A DNA stretch of 32,673 nucleotides from contig JANXWY010000353.1 of assembly GCA_025350905.1 (NCBI GenBank), positions 1 through 32,673 of the forward strand, in the 5' to 3' direction. The first letter of the stretch is position 1. Each line of letters starts with the position of its first letter. The position numbers and the translations under genes are program-made. Shown piece by piece: positions 24,754-32,673 of the stretch. Source of the DNA: Verrucomicrobiota bacterium (lineage in GTDB: Bacteria; Verrucomicrobiota; Verrucomicrobiia; Limisphaerales; JADLHS01). The notes under the pieces were generated by a model that had not been told where the DNA came from, did not search any database, and worked only from the letters and a program-made list of their open reading frames with translations.

Positions 24754-24785
24754 AAGGCACTCTGATTTTTCAGAGTGCCTTTTTT
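24754..24785 (+). terminator. rho-independent terminator of the HU gene
   Basis: AAGGCACTCTGA (24754-24765) and TCAGAGTGCCTT (24770-24781) form a perfect 12-bp stem with a TTTT loop, followed by a T-run (TTTTTT across the stem end and beyond). No T-run exists on the opposite strand, so it serves the HU gene. Confidence 0.92.
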
Positions 24786-24906
24786 GTTGCCCGGATAGCT
24801 ACTCCGGTCCGACCCCATTTTGTTCGCGCGCGCGGACTTCTTTTTCCGAGGCTTCCGGCTGCAGTGCGCTTCCGGCTGCGGCGCCGCTTGAGTCGTCGCC
24901 GGCGAG

Positions 24907-25728
24907 TCAGGCCGCCGCGCGCTGTCGGGTTGCTTCGTAGAGGAACACTGCGGTGGCGGCGGCCACGTTCAGCGAATTCATGTAGGACGGCATGGGAATT
25001 TCCACCGTGTCGTCGCACGCGGCCAGAGCGGCCGCGGACAAACCCGGCCCTTCCGCCCCGAACACGAGGCAGCAGTCGCCTCGCAAATCCGCGGCGGCCA
25101 GTTTCTTGGCGCCGAGCCGCGGATGCGCCGCCCAACACCGGACGCCGCGGGCGCGCAAGGCCTGCAATTTTTCCACCAGGCAGGTCACCTGCACCACGGG
25201 TTGCTCGAAGATGGAACCCATGGACCCGGAAACCGCACGCCGCTGGTACGGACTGCCGCAGGTCTCGCCGACCAGAAGGAAATGCGCACCAAACGCCGCA
25301 CAGCTCCGGACCACGGCGCCCAGATTTTCCGCACTGGCAATGCCCTCCACGGCGGCGAGCAAGCAGGGACGCGGCGAATGGGTGAAGAGCGATTCGAAGC
25401 TCGGTGGAGTTGGAATTTTGGCGACGGCCAGCACGCCTTGGTGAAGTTGGTAACCGGTGATTGTTTCCATTAGTGGCCGATCGGCCACGTAAACACAAAT
25501 GTCCTCTGGGCGGGCGCGGAGTTGCGGGCCAAGTCGCTCCAGCCAGGCGGGCGTGAGCAACGCGGAGACCACGGCGAACCGGCTCACCAACAGGCTCTGC
25601 ACCACTTTCGCGTTCGTGGCTACCAACACCCCGGCGCGTTCATGTTCCGCGACACGCCGGAGCGTCAAATACCATGTCAGCTCCGGAGCATCGAGAGCCT
25701 GAACTGGTTTGATCTGCAGTTTTCCCAC
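24907..25728 (-). CDS. TrmH (SpoU)-family RNA methyltransferase
   Basis: The product is 273 residues if translation starts at the GTG at 25728; no ATG precedes the conserved part. The C-terminal SpoU methyltransferase motifs are clear: NLGAVVRSCAAFGAHFLLVG (motif 1), LVFGAEGPGLS (motif 2) and IPMPSYMNSLNVAAATAVFLYE (motif 3), the trefoil-knot SAM site. The N-terminal part looks like a substrate-binding domain. It probably 2'-O-methylates rRNA or tRNA ribose, but the target nucleotide is not known. It is convergent with the HU gene. Confidence 0.88.
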   Translation of the reverse strand: MGKLQIKPVQALDAPELTWYLTLRRVAEHERAGVLVATNAKVVQSLLVSRFAVVSALLTPAWLERLGPQLRARPEDICVYVADRPLMETITGYQLHQGVLAVAKIPTPPSFESLFTHSPRPCLLAAVEGIASAENLGAVVRSCAAFGAHFLLVGETCGSPYQRRAVSGSMGSIFEQPVVQVTCLVEKLQALRARGVRCWAAHPRLGAKKLAAADLRGDCCLVFGAEGPGLSAAALAACDDTVEIPMPSYMNSLNVAAATAVFLYEATRQRAAA

Positions 25729-25873
25729 CAGCAGATTAAACCCCGCTGCTGGTTCAATGAAAAGGGCGGAAGTCCGGGGGAAGAAATTAATGACGTCAGG
25801 CCACCGCTCCCCGGCCCTGACTCACGGTAGCCAAGCCCCCGATGGGGCTGCCGAATCGGGTTCGCGGAACTCC

Positions 25874-28204
25874 TCATGGCTGCCACACGGCGCGCCAAAA
25901 TTTCTGCGCCGGGGTGGCAGCCATTACATTCGTGACGTTGAGCGTCCCGGAAATCAATGTGTTGGTGAGGACGGAGACCCAATTCGTCAGGTTGTTTGAA
26001 CTTTGAATCACATAACGCACCTCCGGCTGGCCCTGCAGTTGAAACACGAATTGACCGCCGGGCGCGGGCAAAATCGCAGTCAGCCGCGGCGGGTCGGGCA
26101 CCAGGGTAAGCAAGGTCATTGAATACGGCGGGAAGCTAAAGACAAAGTTTGCGCCGGCGTACGCGATGCCGTTCACGCTGATGTCTTGGTCGGCGGCCGG
26201 GCCGTTCGTGCGGGCCGCCTCGTCGTTCGGGATCCCGAAGGAACGGATCGTAGCCGCGGCACTTGGGGTGAAGCCGTTCAGAACGAGCTGCGCGTTTTGG
26301 TTGGTGGTGTTAGCTTTATTCAGCACCAACAAACTGATGGCGCCGTTGGCACGGCGGGCTGCATAAACGGCAAGCCAGGCGTAGTCACTGGTCGCGTTAA
26401 GAATCTTGTCCCCGGGCCGAGCGAACCATTGCATCAATTTGGCGGCATAGAAACTCGGATGGCGGGTGTTCAAGCCGTTGATCATTCCCAAGTCGCCGTA
26501 ATCGCGCCAACCAAAGATCGAGTCAGCGAAGTTGCCGCCACGGTCGGTGCTGTTGCGGAGATCCCACCAGACGAATCCTCGGAACTCGGTTTTGAGCAAT
26601 TGGCTGAGGCTGTCAGCGTAGTACAGGCCGTTAACCAGGCTGGTGGATTGTTTGCCTTGGGCGCCGGAATCGCTGTTGTTCTCGGTGCAGACGAGTTCGA
26701 TGTTGGTTCCGGTCGGGCCGAAATAATCGGCAATTTGTTGGCGCAGGTCCGCCGCGTCTTTTTCCCAGTTGGCGGAGGACTGCAGCAGCGTCGTATCGTT
26801 ATCCGGCGAGGTGGCGGGACTCAGCGCGTCCGTCCACTGCGGATAAACATGGTGAACGAGGAAATCGGGTCTCGTGCCGAGCTGCTTGAGCGTGGTCAAC
26901 AGGATGGGTGTCCAACCAAAATTCGTCAGCGCCGTTCGCGGGTTGACGGCGGGATGGTCGGTGTAACCGTTGGCGTAGGCGTTCTCCCCCGGAACCCCGA
27001 CCACGCCCACCTTGATGCTGGGGTCCACCGCCCGCATGCGCGCCATGAAATTAGTGGCCCGCACGGCGTAAGTGTAGGCGTGGTTCGGGCTGGTGTTGGT
27101 ATCCCTTTCCCATGTGCCGTAACACTCGTTGCCGATTTCCCAATTCTTAATTCCCAAGGGTGCGCTGCGGCCGAGGGCGAGAAAGTCGAATTGATGATCC
27201 GGGTTGGATGCAGCCGTCAGCGTGCGCAAGCGCGCCCAGTAACCCACCGTGCGCCAGTCACGGCCCCCGGAATCGACTCCGAGGGCGGGGTCATTCACCG
27301 AGCCGTAGAGGGCGGCATCGCCATTCGCGTAGGCCACCCAGGCGGCTGCCTCCTGCGGGCTCCCGCTGCCGTAATTTACGGTCACGAATACTTGTGCGCC
27401 AATGTTAGTGGCCACCCGCATGAAATCCGGAAAGGAGGTCGGCCATTGCCAGGTGTTGGTCCAACTTGTGTTGGAGGCCCAATGATATTCGTCCGACGTA
27501 GAGCCGCCCGGGAGGCGGACGGCGAGGCAACCCATCTCGCTCAACAGTGAAGCGGTGGTAGCATCGTTGGGCGAGTCATAGTAGCCGTCCCAGATGGCCA
27601 GGTTGACACCGAAGTGACGCGCATCCACGGTGCGGAGCGCTTGCGTGGCGTTCACGCTGACATTGACCATTACCGGGGGCGGTTTTGCGCCAAGTTGCAC
27701 GGAATCCAGGTAAAAGGTGCCGGTGGTGCCGTCGGGACGCAGCTGGATGTTGAGGCGGGAAAGATTCGGTTTGTTTGCCACGCCTAACGCGCTGAGGGAG
27801 ACGGTGGCTTGCTGCCAGCTATTGGCAGTCAGTGGCGCCGGCAGCACGAAGACAGGCTGCGGTACCCCACTGAGTTCCGCGTAAATTTGCAAGCGCTGCC
27901 CGCCGTTGGTACCACCGTGCGCCCAGAAGGAGAAATCCTGGTACGCGCTCGTGTCCATATCCGCGTGATGAAACGAGATTCCCTCCCACACGGCGGCGCT
28001 GACACTTATGGATCGGGCGCCGTCATGGGTTGGCGAAGGATTGGCGGAATTATGCAAGGCCCAACTCCAATCGGTGAAGCCGTTGACGAAGTCATCAGTG
28101 TAGACGGGCAAAGAAGTTTGGGCCGAGACAACCTGGGCTGAAAAAAGCAACAGTGCGGCATTGTGTGCCAGGGACAACCGAACGGAGGCAGTTGTAATTG
28201 TCAT
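25874..28204 (-). CDS. exported GH51-like glycoside hydrolase with N-terminal binding module
   Basis: The 776-residue product has a signal peptide (to about SAQ, residue 29). Residues 33-172 look like a jelly-roll carbohydrate-binding module (FVNGFTDWSW...GTFYLDSVQL). A TIM-barrel follows from about 190 (RHFGVNLAIWDG, AVRLPGGSTSDEYHW). The likely acid/base is Glu360 in NWEIGNECYG and the nucleophile Glu508 in ELVCTENNSD, the NE and TE pair of clan GH-A, most like alpha-L-arabinofuranosidases of GH51 or near families. The last 60 residues carry the Verrucomicrobia-type tail (RYVIQSSNNLTNWVSVLT). It should act on arabinose- or xylose-bearing polysaccharides outside the cell; the exact substrate is inferred. 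Confidence 0.8.
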   Translation of the reverse strand: MTITTASVRLSLAHNAALLLFSAQVVSAQTSLPVYTDDFVNGFTDWSWALHNSANPSPTHDGARSISVSAAVWEGISFHHADMDTSAYQDFSFWAHGGTNGGQRLQIYAELSGVPQPVFVLPAPLTANSWQQATVSLSALGVANKPNLSRLNIQLRPDGTTGTFYLDSVQLGAKPPPVMVNVSVNATQALRTVDARHFGVNLAIWDGYYDSPNDATTASLLSEMGCLAVRLPGGSTSDEYHWASNTSWTNTWQWPTSFPDFMRVATNIGAQVFVTVNYGSGSPQEAAAWVAYANGDAALYGSVNDPALGVDSGGRDWRTVGYWARLRTLTAASNPDHQFDFLALGRSAPLGIKNWEIGNECYGTWERDTNTSPNHAYTYAVRATNFMARMRAVDPSIKVGVVGVPGENAYANGYTDHPAVNPRTALTNFGWTPILLTTLKQLGTRPDFLVHHVYPQWTDALSPATSPDNDTTLLQSSANWEKDAADLRQQIADYFGPTGTNIELVCTENNSDSGAQGKQSTSLVNGLYYADSLSQLLKTEFRGFVWWDLRNSTDRGGNFADSIFGWRDYGDLGMINGLNTRHPSFYAAKLMQWFARPGDKILNATSDYAWLAVYAARRANGAISLLVLNKANTTNQNAQLVLNGFTPSAAATIRSFGIPNDEAARTNGPAADQDISVNGIAYAGANFVFSFPPYSMTLLTLVPDPPRLTAILPAPGGQFVFQLQGQPEVRYVIQSSNNLTNWVSVLTNTLISGTLNVTNVMAATPAQKFWRAVWQP

Positions 28205-28366
28205 GCTTGGAATCCAGATTGTTCAGCTCCTCGTGTGAAACCCATGCCGCGGGCGAAGGATACAAGAACTGCAATCGGAACCCGGGCGAAGGCCGCCAGC
28301 ACCGGAACCGCCGGAACCCGCCACCGCTCGGGTGTAGTTATAGGGTTTGCTTTTAGCAGCGTGTTT

Positions 28367-28395
28367 GAATTAATTCTTTCATTTGAAGATTTCAA
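28367..28395 (-). promoter_or_regulatory. possible promoter of the glycoside hydrolase gene
   Basis: On the minus strand TTGAAA (28395-28390) and TAATTC (28372-28367) are 17 bp apart in a marked AT-rich stretch. The start codon lies about 160 nt downstream. The match is moderate. Confidence 0.35.
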
Positions 28396-28663
28396 TACTT
28401 TTTCTGATATTGGTACTGAGTCTCACTTTGTTCTTCTGAATTGGTCTAGCTAGGATAATCGACGCGCCAGATATCCGCATGTCGTGAAAACAGATGACAA
28501 CAGCTTGTTTAGCCTGCCGACACCAGCAAGTCCACCGTTCGTCCATGATGCACTAACTTGTGCTTTAGGTAGAAGCCACTGCGCCCAATCATCGCGCTGG
28601 AGACGGGGACGATTGGGAAAGCTATGCTTCCAAGCTGGCGGGCCTGAACCAGGAGAGAGTGGG

Positions 28664-28699
28664 GTGAATAACAAAGCGCCGCCCCTTTTGGGGCGGCGC
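28664..28699 (-). terminator. rho-independent-like terminator of the 539-residue protein gene
   Basis: GCGCCGCCCC (28676-28685) and GGGGCGGCGC (28690-28699) form a perfect 10-bp stem with a 4-nt loop. On the minus strand it is followed by TTTGTTATT, and it lies 20 bp after the stop of the gene at 28720. Confidence 0.8.
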
Positions 28700-28719
28700 C
28701 CTGATGATTCGCACGCGGA

Positions 28720-30339
28720 TTACGGCGTATTCGTGCCGTATAATCGCAAATGGACCGAGCGTGGGAAGTTGGCCAGGACATTGGTGTCAACGAACGATCC
28801 AGTGCGGGCGCCAAGATCAAGTGTCGTCAATCCTGAGTCTACCCAGCCGGAGGTGACGTTGGATGAAATTCCGATGAATGAGTAAAAACCATCGGGTTTG
28901 TTCCAGCTGAACCAGTAGCCGGCGTCTTGGTCCACGACCTTGTACGCAACGGCATCGGCTGCCTGGAAGGCAGTAACCCAGAGGTTCGCGTCCAGATCCG
29001 GTCCGGGGAACGTGTCATCCACCACCGTTGTGGCCCCGTTCTGGATTTTGAGCCGGGTGTAAACCCCGCGATTTCCGATATTGGCCGCGCCGCCGGGCTG
29101 AAAACCGAAGTAAGTTTGCATCAGGGGCGTGGTCGTTTGGAAAAACGCGGCGGCGTCCGCGCCCATGTCAAAGTTGGTGCCGCCGCCGCTCGGCCCCACT
29201 ACAGTGACATGGCTGTTGTTGGTGAACGTCACACTCCACGTGCCGAGCACGCCGCTGGGATTGATCAGTTGCCCGAGCAAACCCGTGCCGTACAATACGC
29301 CGTTGGAGGTGGGCGCGTTTGTCTTGAAGCGGAAGTTGCAGGTGCCTTCCCCATTGCCATTCACGGACGTTTCCACCACAATGCAGTTCGCATTATCCCA
29401 ATCGGGCGTTTTGTTGCCATTCCCATCGGGAGCCAAGAACAATGTACCGAAGTACCCGGGCGCCTCTGCGCGGCTGGGGAAGCCACCTATGGTCCACGAA
29501 TAAGTGACCGGGTTGGCGTTTCCAAACCATTGTACGGTCTCCGCGGCGATCGAACGAACCGACTCCCGCTGATACTGGTCCCCGGACTTCGCGGCGGTGA
29601 TGTTCAAGCCTTTCACGGCGTGTTCAAACCTCCCAGTGGGCTTGGGAATGACCTGATTGGTGTTGTAGTTAAACTTGATATTGTCCACATAAAACACGGA
29701 GACTTGGCCGGCCATATTAGTGGCCCCTGCGTTGTCGTTGGGTCGCCACTTTTTAAACAGCATCCCGGGAATGTTTGGCCACCCAATATCGATCGGGATG
29801 GTGAAATGCTCCCAAGAACCGTTCCCGACGAGAACCGGCTGGTTGGCAGCCGGCACCCACGTCTGGCCCCATTGGGTCGCGACAAAATTAACGCCGAAAC
29901 CGGCGGGATCGCCGCCGGCCTGATGGTCGACCACACTTGCAGTTGAAGCATTGGTATCCCAGAGAATATCCATTTCCATGTTGGTGTAGCTGATGGCTGG
30001 CAAGCTGACCGCTATATCACCACCGCCGCTAATGCCGGATAGCGACATGCCAACGGCGTACTGAAAATCGCCTTGCCCGGCCGGGTTAGGCCACGTGATG
30101 GTGAATTTGACGGAGCCAGAAGTTGGGTCATTGGCGACGTCGTTCGTCGCGAACTCCTGGACCGTTGAGCATCCACCCCACCACTTATATGTGGCGGCAC
30201 CGGTGTTGGTGGACCAGATGGAGTTCGTAGCGAAGTCTAGTACAAAGTTCTGCCCGCGGCCGGTGAGTGCGGACGTAACAAGCGCGCAGCCCAAGACCAA
30301 CGAATTAAGCCATGGCTGGATGGTACGATGATATTTCAT
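28720..30339 (-). CDS. large exported protein of unknown function
   Basis: The 539-residue product has a signal peptide (LVLGCALVTSALTGRGQ). The mature part is rich in aromatic residues, Asn, Thr and Gly. Residues up to about 220 resemble a carbohydrate-binding jelly roll (FTITWPNPAGQGDFQYAVGMSL, GSWEHFTIPIDIGWPN, SVFYVDNIKFNYN). A second beta-rich half follows, with DDTFPGPDLDANLWVTAF near 430, similar to the start of LamG/concanavalin-like modules. No catalytic pair was found. It precedes the glycoside hydrolase on the same strand but is cut off from it by a terminator, so they may share a role in polysaccharide handling without sharing an mRNA. Confidence 0.75.
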   Translation of the reverse strand: MKYHRTIQPWLNSLVLGCALVTSALTGRGQNFVLDFATNSIWSTNTGAATYKWWGGCSTVQEFATNDVANDPTSGSVKFTITWPNPAGQGDFQYAVGMSLSGISGGGDIAVSLPAISYTNMEMDILWDTNASTASVVDHQAGGDPAGFGVNFVATQWGQTWVPAANQPVLVGNGSWEHFTIPIDIGWPNIPGMLFKKWRPNDNAGATNMAGQVSVFYVDNIKFNYNTNQVIPKPTGRFEHAVKGLNITAAKSGDQYQRESVRSIAAETVQWFGNANPVTYSWTIGGFPSRAEAPGYFGTLFLAPDGNGNKTPDWDNANCIVVETSVNGNGEGTCNFRFKTNAPTSNGVLYGTGLLGQLINPSGVLGTWSVTFTNNSHVTVVGPSGGGTNFDMGADAAAFFQTTTPLMQTYFGFQPGGAANIGNRGVYTRLKIQNGATTVVDDTFPGPDLDANLWVTAFQAADAVAYKVVDQDAGYWFSWNKPDGFYSFIGISSNVTSGWVDSGLTTLDLGARTGSFVDTNVLANFPRSVHLRLYGTNTP

Positions 30340-30841
30340 AGTTTTTTGTGCGGTTCTAATTTAAATAACCATATCGACTCGGCGTCAGTTTGCACGTCAT
30401 CAAAAATGATTACAAACTGGCCCAGCTGGTTGTTTGTCAACGTCGCCTGCATCCATATGCTTCGGGCCCTTCGTCGTCGGCACCCCTTATGGTTTTGATG
30501 ATTTTCTCCAAACCCGAAAGCTTCACCAACGTGAAAACGATTGCTGACTTCTGATGAAAGGTCTTTCGAAAAGCCGCTGTTGCCGTGCCCAGCCTGAATT
30601 CCTTCAACCCTCTGGCAAGAGCCCCAACCACCCCGACCAAATGAAGTGAATTGCCTCGAACGGAACGTCAGAAAAGGGCTATGCAAATCTTCACCCTCCC
30701 ACAAGACAGCATCCCCACCAAGCCTTCTCTATTACCCTGATAATCCTTCCGATCGCAAACGATCTTGCCGGCGGGGGTATTTGGCCCCGCGGGGGAACTT
30801 GATAATCTCGGCCCAAAAGGTTACAACACGGCTTCAATCAA
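30340..30841. other. 502-bp region between divergent genes
   Basis: No gene was recognised. On the minus strand a TTGACA at 30440-30435 is a good -35 box, but the best -10 (TGTAAT) lies 20 bp away, so the promoter of the 28720-30339 gene is unsure. CCCCGCGGGG at 30785-30794 is a small palindrome upstream of the propeller gene. Confidence 0.35.
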
Positions 30842-32554
30842 ATGCCTTGTTCCAGCTTCAAGCACCACCTGTCGGCGGGGTTATTCGCCGCGGTGTCCGG
30901 GCTGGCACAGCTCGCCCCGATCGCCGGCGGCGCGACGGATTTGAACGGGGAATTTGCGATCAAAACCTTGACAACGGACGACGGACTGCCGCACGACTCG
31001 GTCACGGCGCTCCTCCAAACCCGTCAGGGCTACATTTGGGCCGGCACGTATAACGGCATCGCGCAATGGGACGGAAACCACTTTAGGGTTTTTGACGCCT
31101 CCAACACGAAGGGCCTAAACGACAGCCGCATCACGGCCTTGTATGAGGATGCCGAGGGAGCGGTCTGGATCGGGCACGATCGGGGCGAGGTTACTCGCTG
31201 CGTGGACGGGCAGTTTGCGCCGGTGGTCTTGGACCCGCGGGTCTGGGGAAACGCCACCATCGTCTCGTTCGGGAACGACGAGCACGGCGACCTTTGGGTG
31301 CTGAATTTGCTTGGCGCAGCCCTGCGGTTGCGGGACTCGTTGCGGCTCGAGCCGCTGCTGCAAATGGCGGCGGAACCAACGGTCAGGCCGGCACTCGCGA
31401 CGGATACGGATCACCATATTTACGTGTTACGCAACGGGAACGCCGCCCGCATCACTCCGAGTGGGTATCAGGCGGAGAATTTCGGCAGTGAGTATTACGC
31501 CCAATTGACGCGCGCCAGCGCCGGCGGTTTTTGGGTGGCGGGGGTAACTCGGGTGAGACAATGGAATGGAAGCAAATGGGTCAAGGATCTCGGGCCGTTT
31601 CCGTGGGGCGATTCATTCGTGACCACCATGCTCGAAACCGCCCATCATCGGGTGCTGGTTGGTACGTTGCTCAGTGGTTTATACGTGATGGACGAATCGG
31701 GCAACAGCTATCGCCTCAGTCGCACCAATGGTTTGCCGCAAGACTGGATTCGCTGCCTGGCGGAGGATCACGAACACAACCTCTGGGTTGGCACCAGCGG
31801 CGGGCTGGTGCTGTTGCGGGAGCGCAAGATCGTCATGCTGTCCCCGCCGGACCATTGGGACGGCTGGCCGGTGAGGAGTATCACGCGAGCCCACGACGGG
31901 GCCATTTGGGCCGCGACCGAAGGCGCCGGTGTTTACCGTTTGGCTGGCGACCAGTGGACCCACTTCGGTACGAGCGCCGGCCTGGCCAATCTCTTCGTGT
32001 GGTCCGTTCTGGAAGACAGCCAACATCGGCTCTGGGCCGGCACTTGGGGCGGTGGTTTGTTCCGGCTCGAAGGCGAAAAATTCGTACGTCAATTCGACCT
32101 CGCGGAATTGTCGGCGCCCGTGACCGCGCTTCATGAGTCGCCGCCCGGCACGCTTTGGATCGGCACCGGCGCCGGGTTGATGCGCTATGCGAGCAACCAT
32201 CTGGAACGCCTCGCGCATTTTGGAAATGCTGCCGCCGGCGCCGTGCGCGCCATCGAATCCGGCGCGCCCGGGGAGCTCTGGTTTGGCACTCAGGGTTCCG
32301 GTTTGGGTCACCTCCAGGCCGGTAAATTCAAGCCCTACGGCCAGGCGGAAGGCTTCGCCCACAACTCCATCCTCGCCTTGCACTACGATGCCGACGGAGT
32401 CTTGTGGATCGGAACGAGTGAGCATGGGATCGTTCGCTTTAAGGAAGGCCGGTTCACCACGCTCGCCACCCAGCAAGGTTTGCCAAATAACATCATTGAC
32501 CACATCGAGGAAGATGGGCTGGGGTATTTATGGTTTAGGGAAACGCTGATTTAA
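30842..32554 (+). CDS. sensor-type propeller protein, truncated by an IS element
   Basis: The frame has 570 residues. After a signal peptide ([20 protein letters not shown]), the rest is made of two-component-regulator propeller repeats such as [74 protein letters not shown] and [13 protein letters not shown], as in hybrid two-component or GGDEF sensors. The native sequence ends at GLGYLWF; the last residues (RETLI) come from the left end of an IS5-like element. The usual end of the propeller, a Y_Y_Y domain and the membrane and output domains are missing, so this is a disrupted gene. Its output type cannot be known from this window. Confidence 0.85.
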   Translation: MPCSSFKHHLSAGLFAAVSGLAQLAPIAGGATDLNGEFAIKTLTTDDGLPHDSVTALLQTRQGYIWAGTYNGIAQWDGNHFRVFDASNTKGLNDSRITALYEDAEGAVWIGHDRGEVTRCVDGQFAPVVLDPRVWGNATIVSFGNDEHGDLWVLNLLGAALRLRDSLRLEPLLQMAAEPTVRPALATDTDHHIYVLRNGNAARITPSGYQAENFGSEYYAQLTRASAGGFWVAGVTRVRQWNGSKWVKDLGPFPWGDSFVTTMLETAHHRVLVGTLLSGLYVMDESGNSYRLSRTNGLPQDWIRCLAEDHEHNLWVGTSGGLVLLRERKIVMLSPPDHWDGWPVRSITRAHDGAIWAATEGAGVYRLAGDQWTHFGTSAGLANLFVWSVLEDSQHRLWAGTWGGGLFRLEGEKFVRQFDLAELSAPVTALHESPPGTLWIGTGAGLMRYASNHLERLAHFGNAAAGAVRAIESGAPGELWFGTQGSGLGHLQAGKFKPYGQAEGFAHNSILALHYDADGVLWIGTSEHGIVRFKEGRFTTLATQQGLPNNIIDHIEEDGLGYLWFRETLI

Positions 32555-32673
32555 TCCGCATGGATTTCTTTTGAACGAGGAGGCTGATTTTCTCGTCTGT
32601 GTTGCATGACCCACCAGACCAGTTTCACGCACGCCGAGTTTGCCGCCAAAAAGAAGACCACACGCCGCGAGAA
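32539..32673 (+). mobile_element. left end of an IS5-family insertion sequence (runs past window end)
   Basis: The break in the propeller gene is followed by GGAAACGCTGATTTAATCC, a plausible terminal inverted repeat, then about 50 nt of leader and a transposase start. The preceding TTAG (32535-32538) fits the YTAR target typical of the IS5 group. The right end and the second target copy lie outside the window. Confidence 0.65.
32606..32673 (+). CDS. start of an IS5-family transposase
   Basis: The ATG at 32606 opens 22 codons before the window ends. The peptide begins [20 protein letters not shown] and continues RE, close in style to the N-termini of IS5-group transposases (…QTTFxxAEFAxKKKxTRRE). 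The DDE catalytic part is beyond the window. A GAGGAGG lies about 28 nt upstream, too far to be a normal ribosome binding site. Confidence 0.75.
   Translation, partial: MTHQTSFTHAEFAAKKKTTRRE

Larger units (their letters stand above)
28205..28719. other. 515-bp intergenic region
   Basis: The left part is the leader and probable promoter of the glycosidase, and the right end is the terminator of the upstream gene. In between, a minus-strand frame ending near 28509 gives a peptide that could be a protein relic (SGFYLKHKLVHHGRTVDLL), but no family is recognised and no start with a ribosome binding site is seen. Confidence 0.4.

Noticed and set aside
26186-27550. Long open frame on the plus strand opposite the glycoside hydrolase
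   Set aside because: It is the mirror of a gene with clear catalytic motifs; the peptide shows no family features.
28509-28720. Minus-strand peptide that looks like a protein C-terminus (SGFYLKHKLVHHGRTVDLL)
   Set aside because: No start with a ribosome binding site, no known family, and it begins inside or beyond the terminator of the neighbouring gene.
28927-29946. Open frame of about 340 codons on the plus strand opposite the 539-residue exported protein
   Set aside because: The minus-strand frame has a signal peptide and a terminator; the plus frame lacks both.

Overview
The window looks like part of a chromosome from a Verrucomicrobiota bacterium, probably of the Pedosphaera/Limisphaerales type. 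This rests on gene content, not on a marker gene. It carries a PVC-type ECF sigma factor next to a Ser/Thr kinase with WD40 repeats, a planctomycete-type cytochrome c (PSCyt1) protein, a DUF1800-DUF1501 pair with a Tat signal, Gfo/Idh/MocA and FG-GAP secreted proteins, and many exported proteins with Asn/Thr-rich repeats and a C-terminal tail ending in FYR(L/V)-like residues. No rRNA, tRNA or CRISPR array was seen.

Region 1 (about 1-6000, minus strand) is a signalling cassette. A sigma factor (5998-5216) is followed by a 1161-residue membrane kinase with a zinc ribbon and 14 WD40 repeats (4986-1501), a small exported protein (1345-824) and a truncated beta-helix protein (730-230). A bipartite promoter-like motif, GTAAGGTTT-N8-TTCC-N2-TTGTA with constant spacing, sits upstream of each of the three downstream genes. 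This is the best candidate for an undescribed regulatory system here. The kinase gene also carries an in-frame array of small palindromes and a 7-bp tandem repeat.

Region 2 (6420-14523, plus strand) holds a small cytochrome c protein with a collagen-like insert, then DUF1800, DUF1501 and DNRLRE-type exported proteins that look like one operon, then a thioredoxin-like [2Fe-2S] ferredoxin and an FHA protein with a zinc-binding C-terminal part.

Region 3 (19416-14682, minus strand) is a likely five-gene operon: a GbsR/MarR regulator, a DCC1 thiol-oxidoreductase domain fused to a wax-synthase-like acyltransferase, a small membrane protein, a DUF805-like/SRPBCC membrane protein and a TIGR01777 epimerase. 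The regulator is divergent from citramalate synthase. A 20-bp palindrome overlaps its probable -10 box, which suggests autoregulation.

Region 4 (19579-25728) contains citramalate synthase, a Tat-exported Gfo/Idh/MocA oxidoreductase, an FG-GAP repeat protein, an HU protein with a clear terminator, and a convergent TrmH-family methyltransferase. Region 5 (25874-32673) has a GH51-like glycosidase, a second exported protein of unknown function, and a sensor-type propeller gene cut by an IS5-like element that runs off the end of the window.
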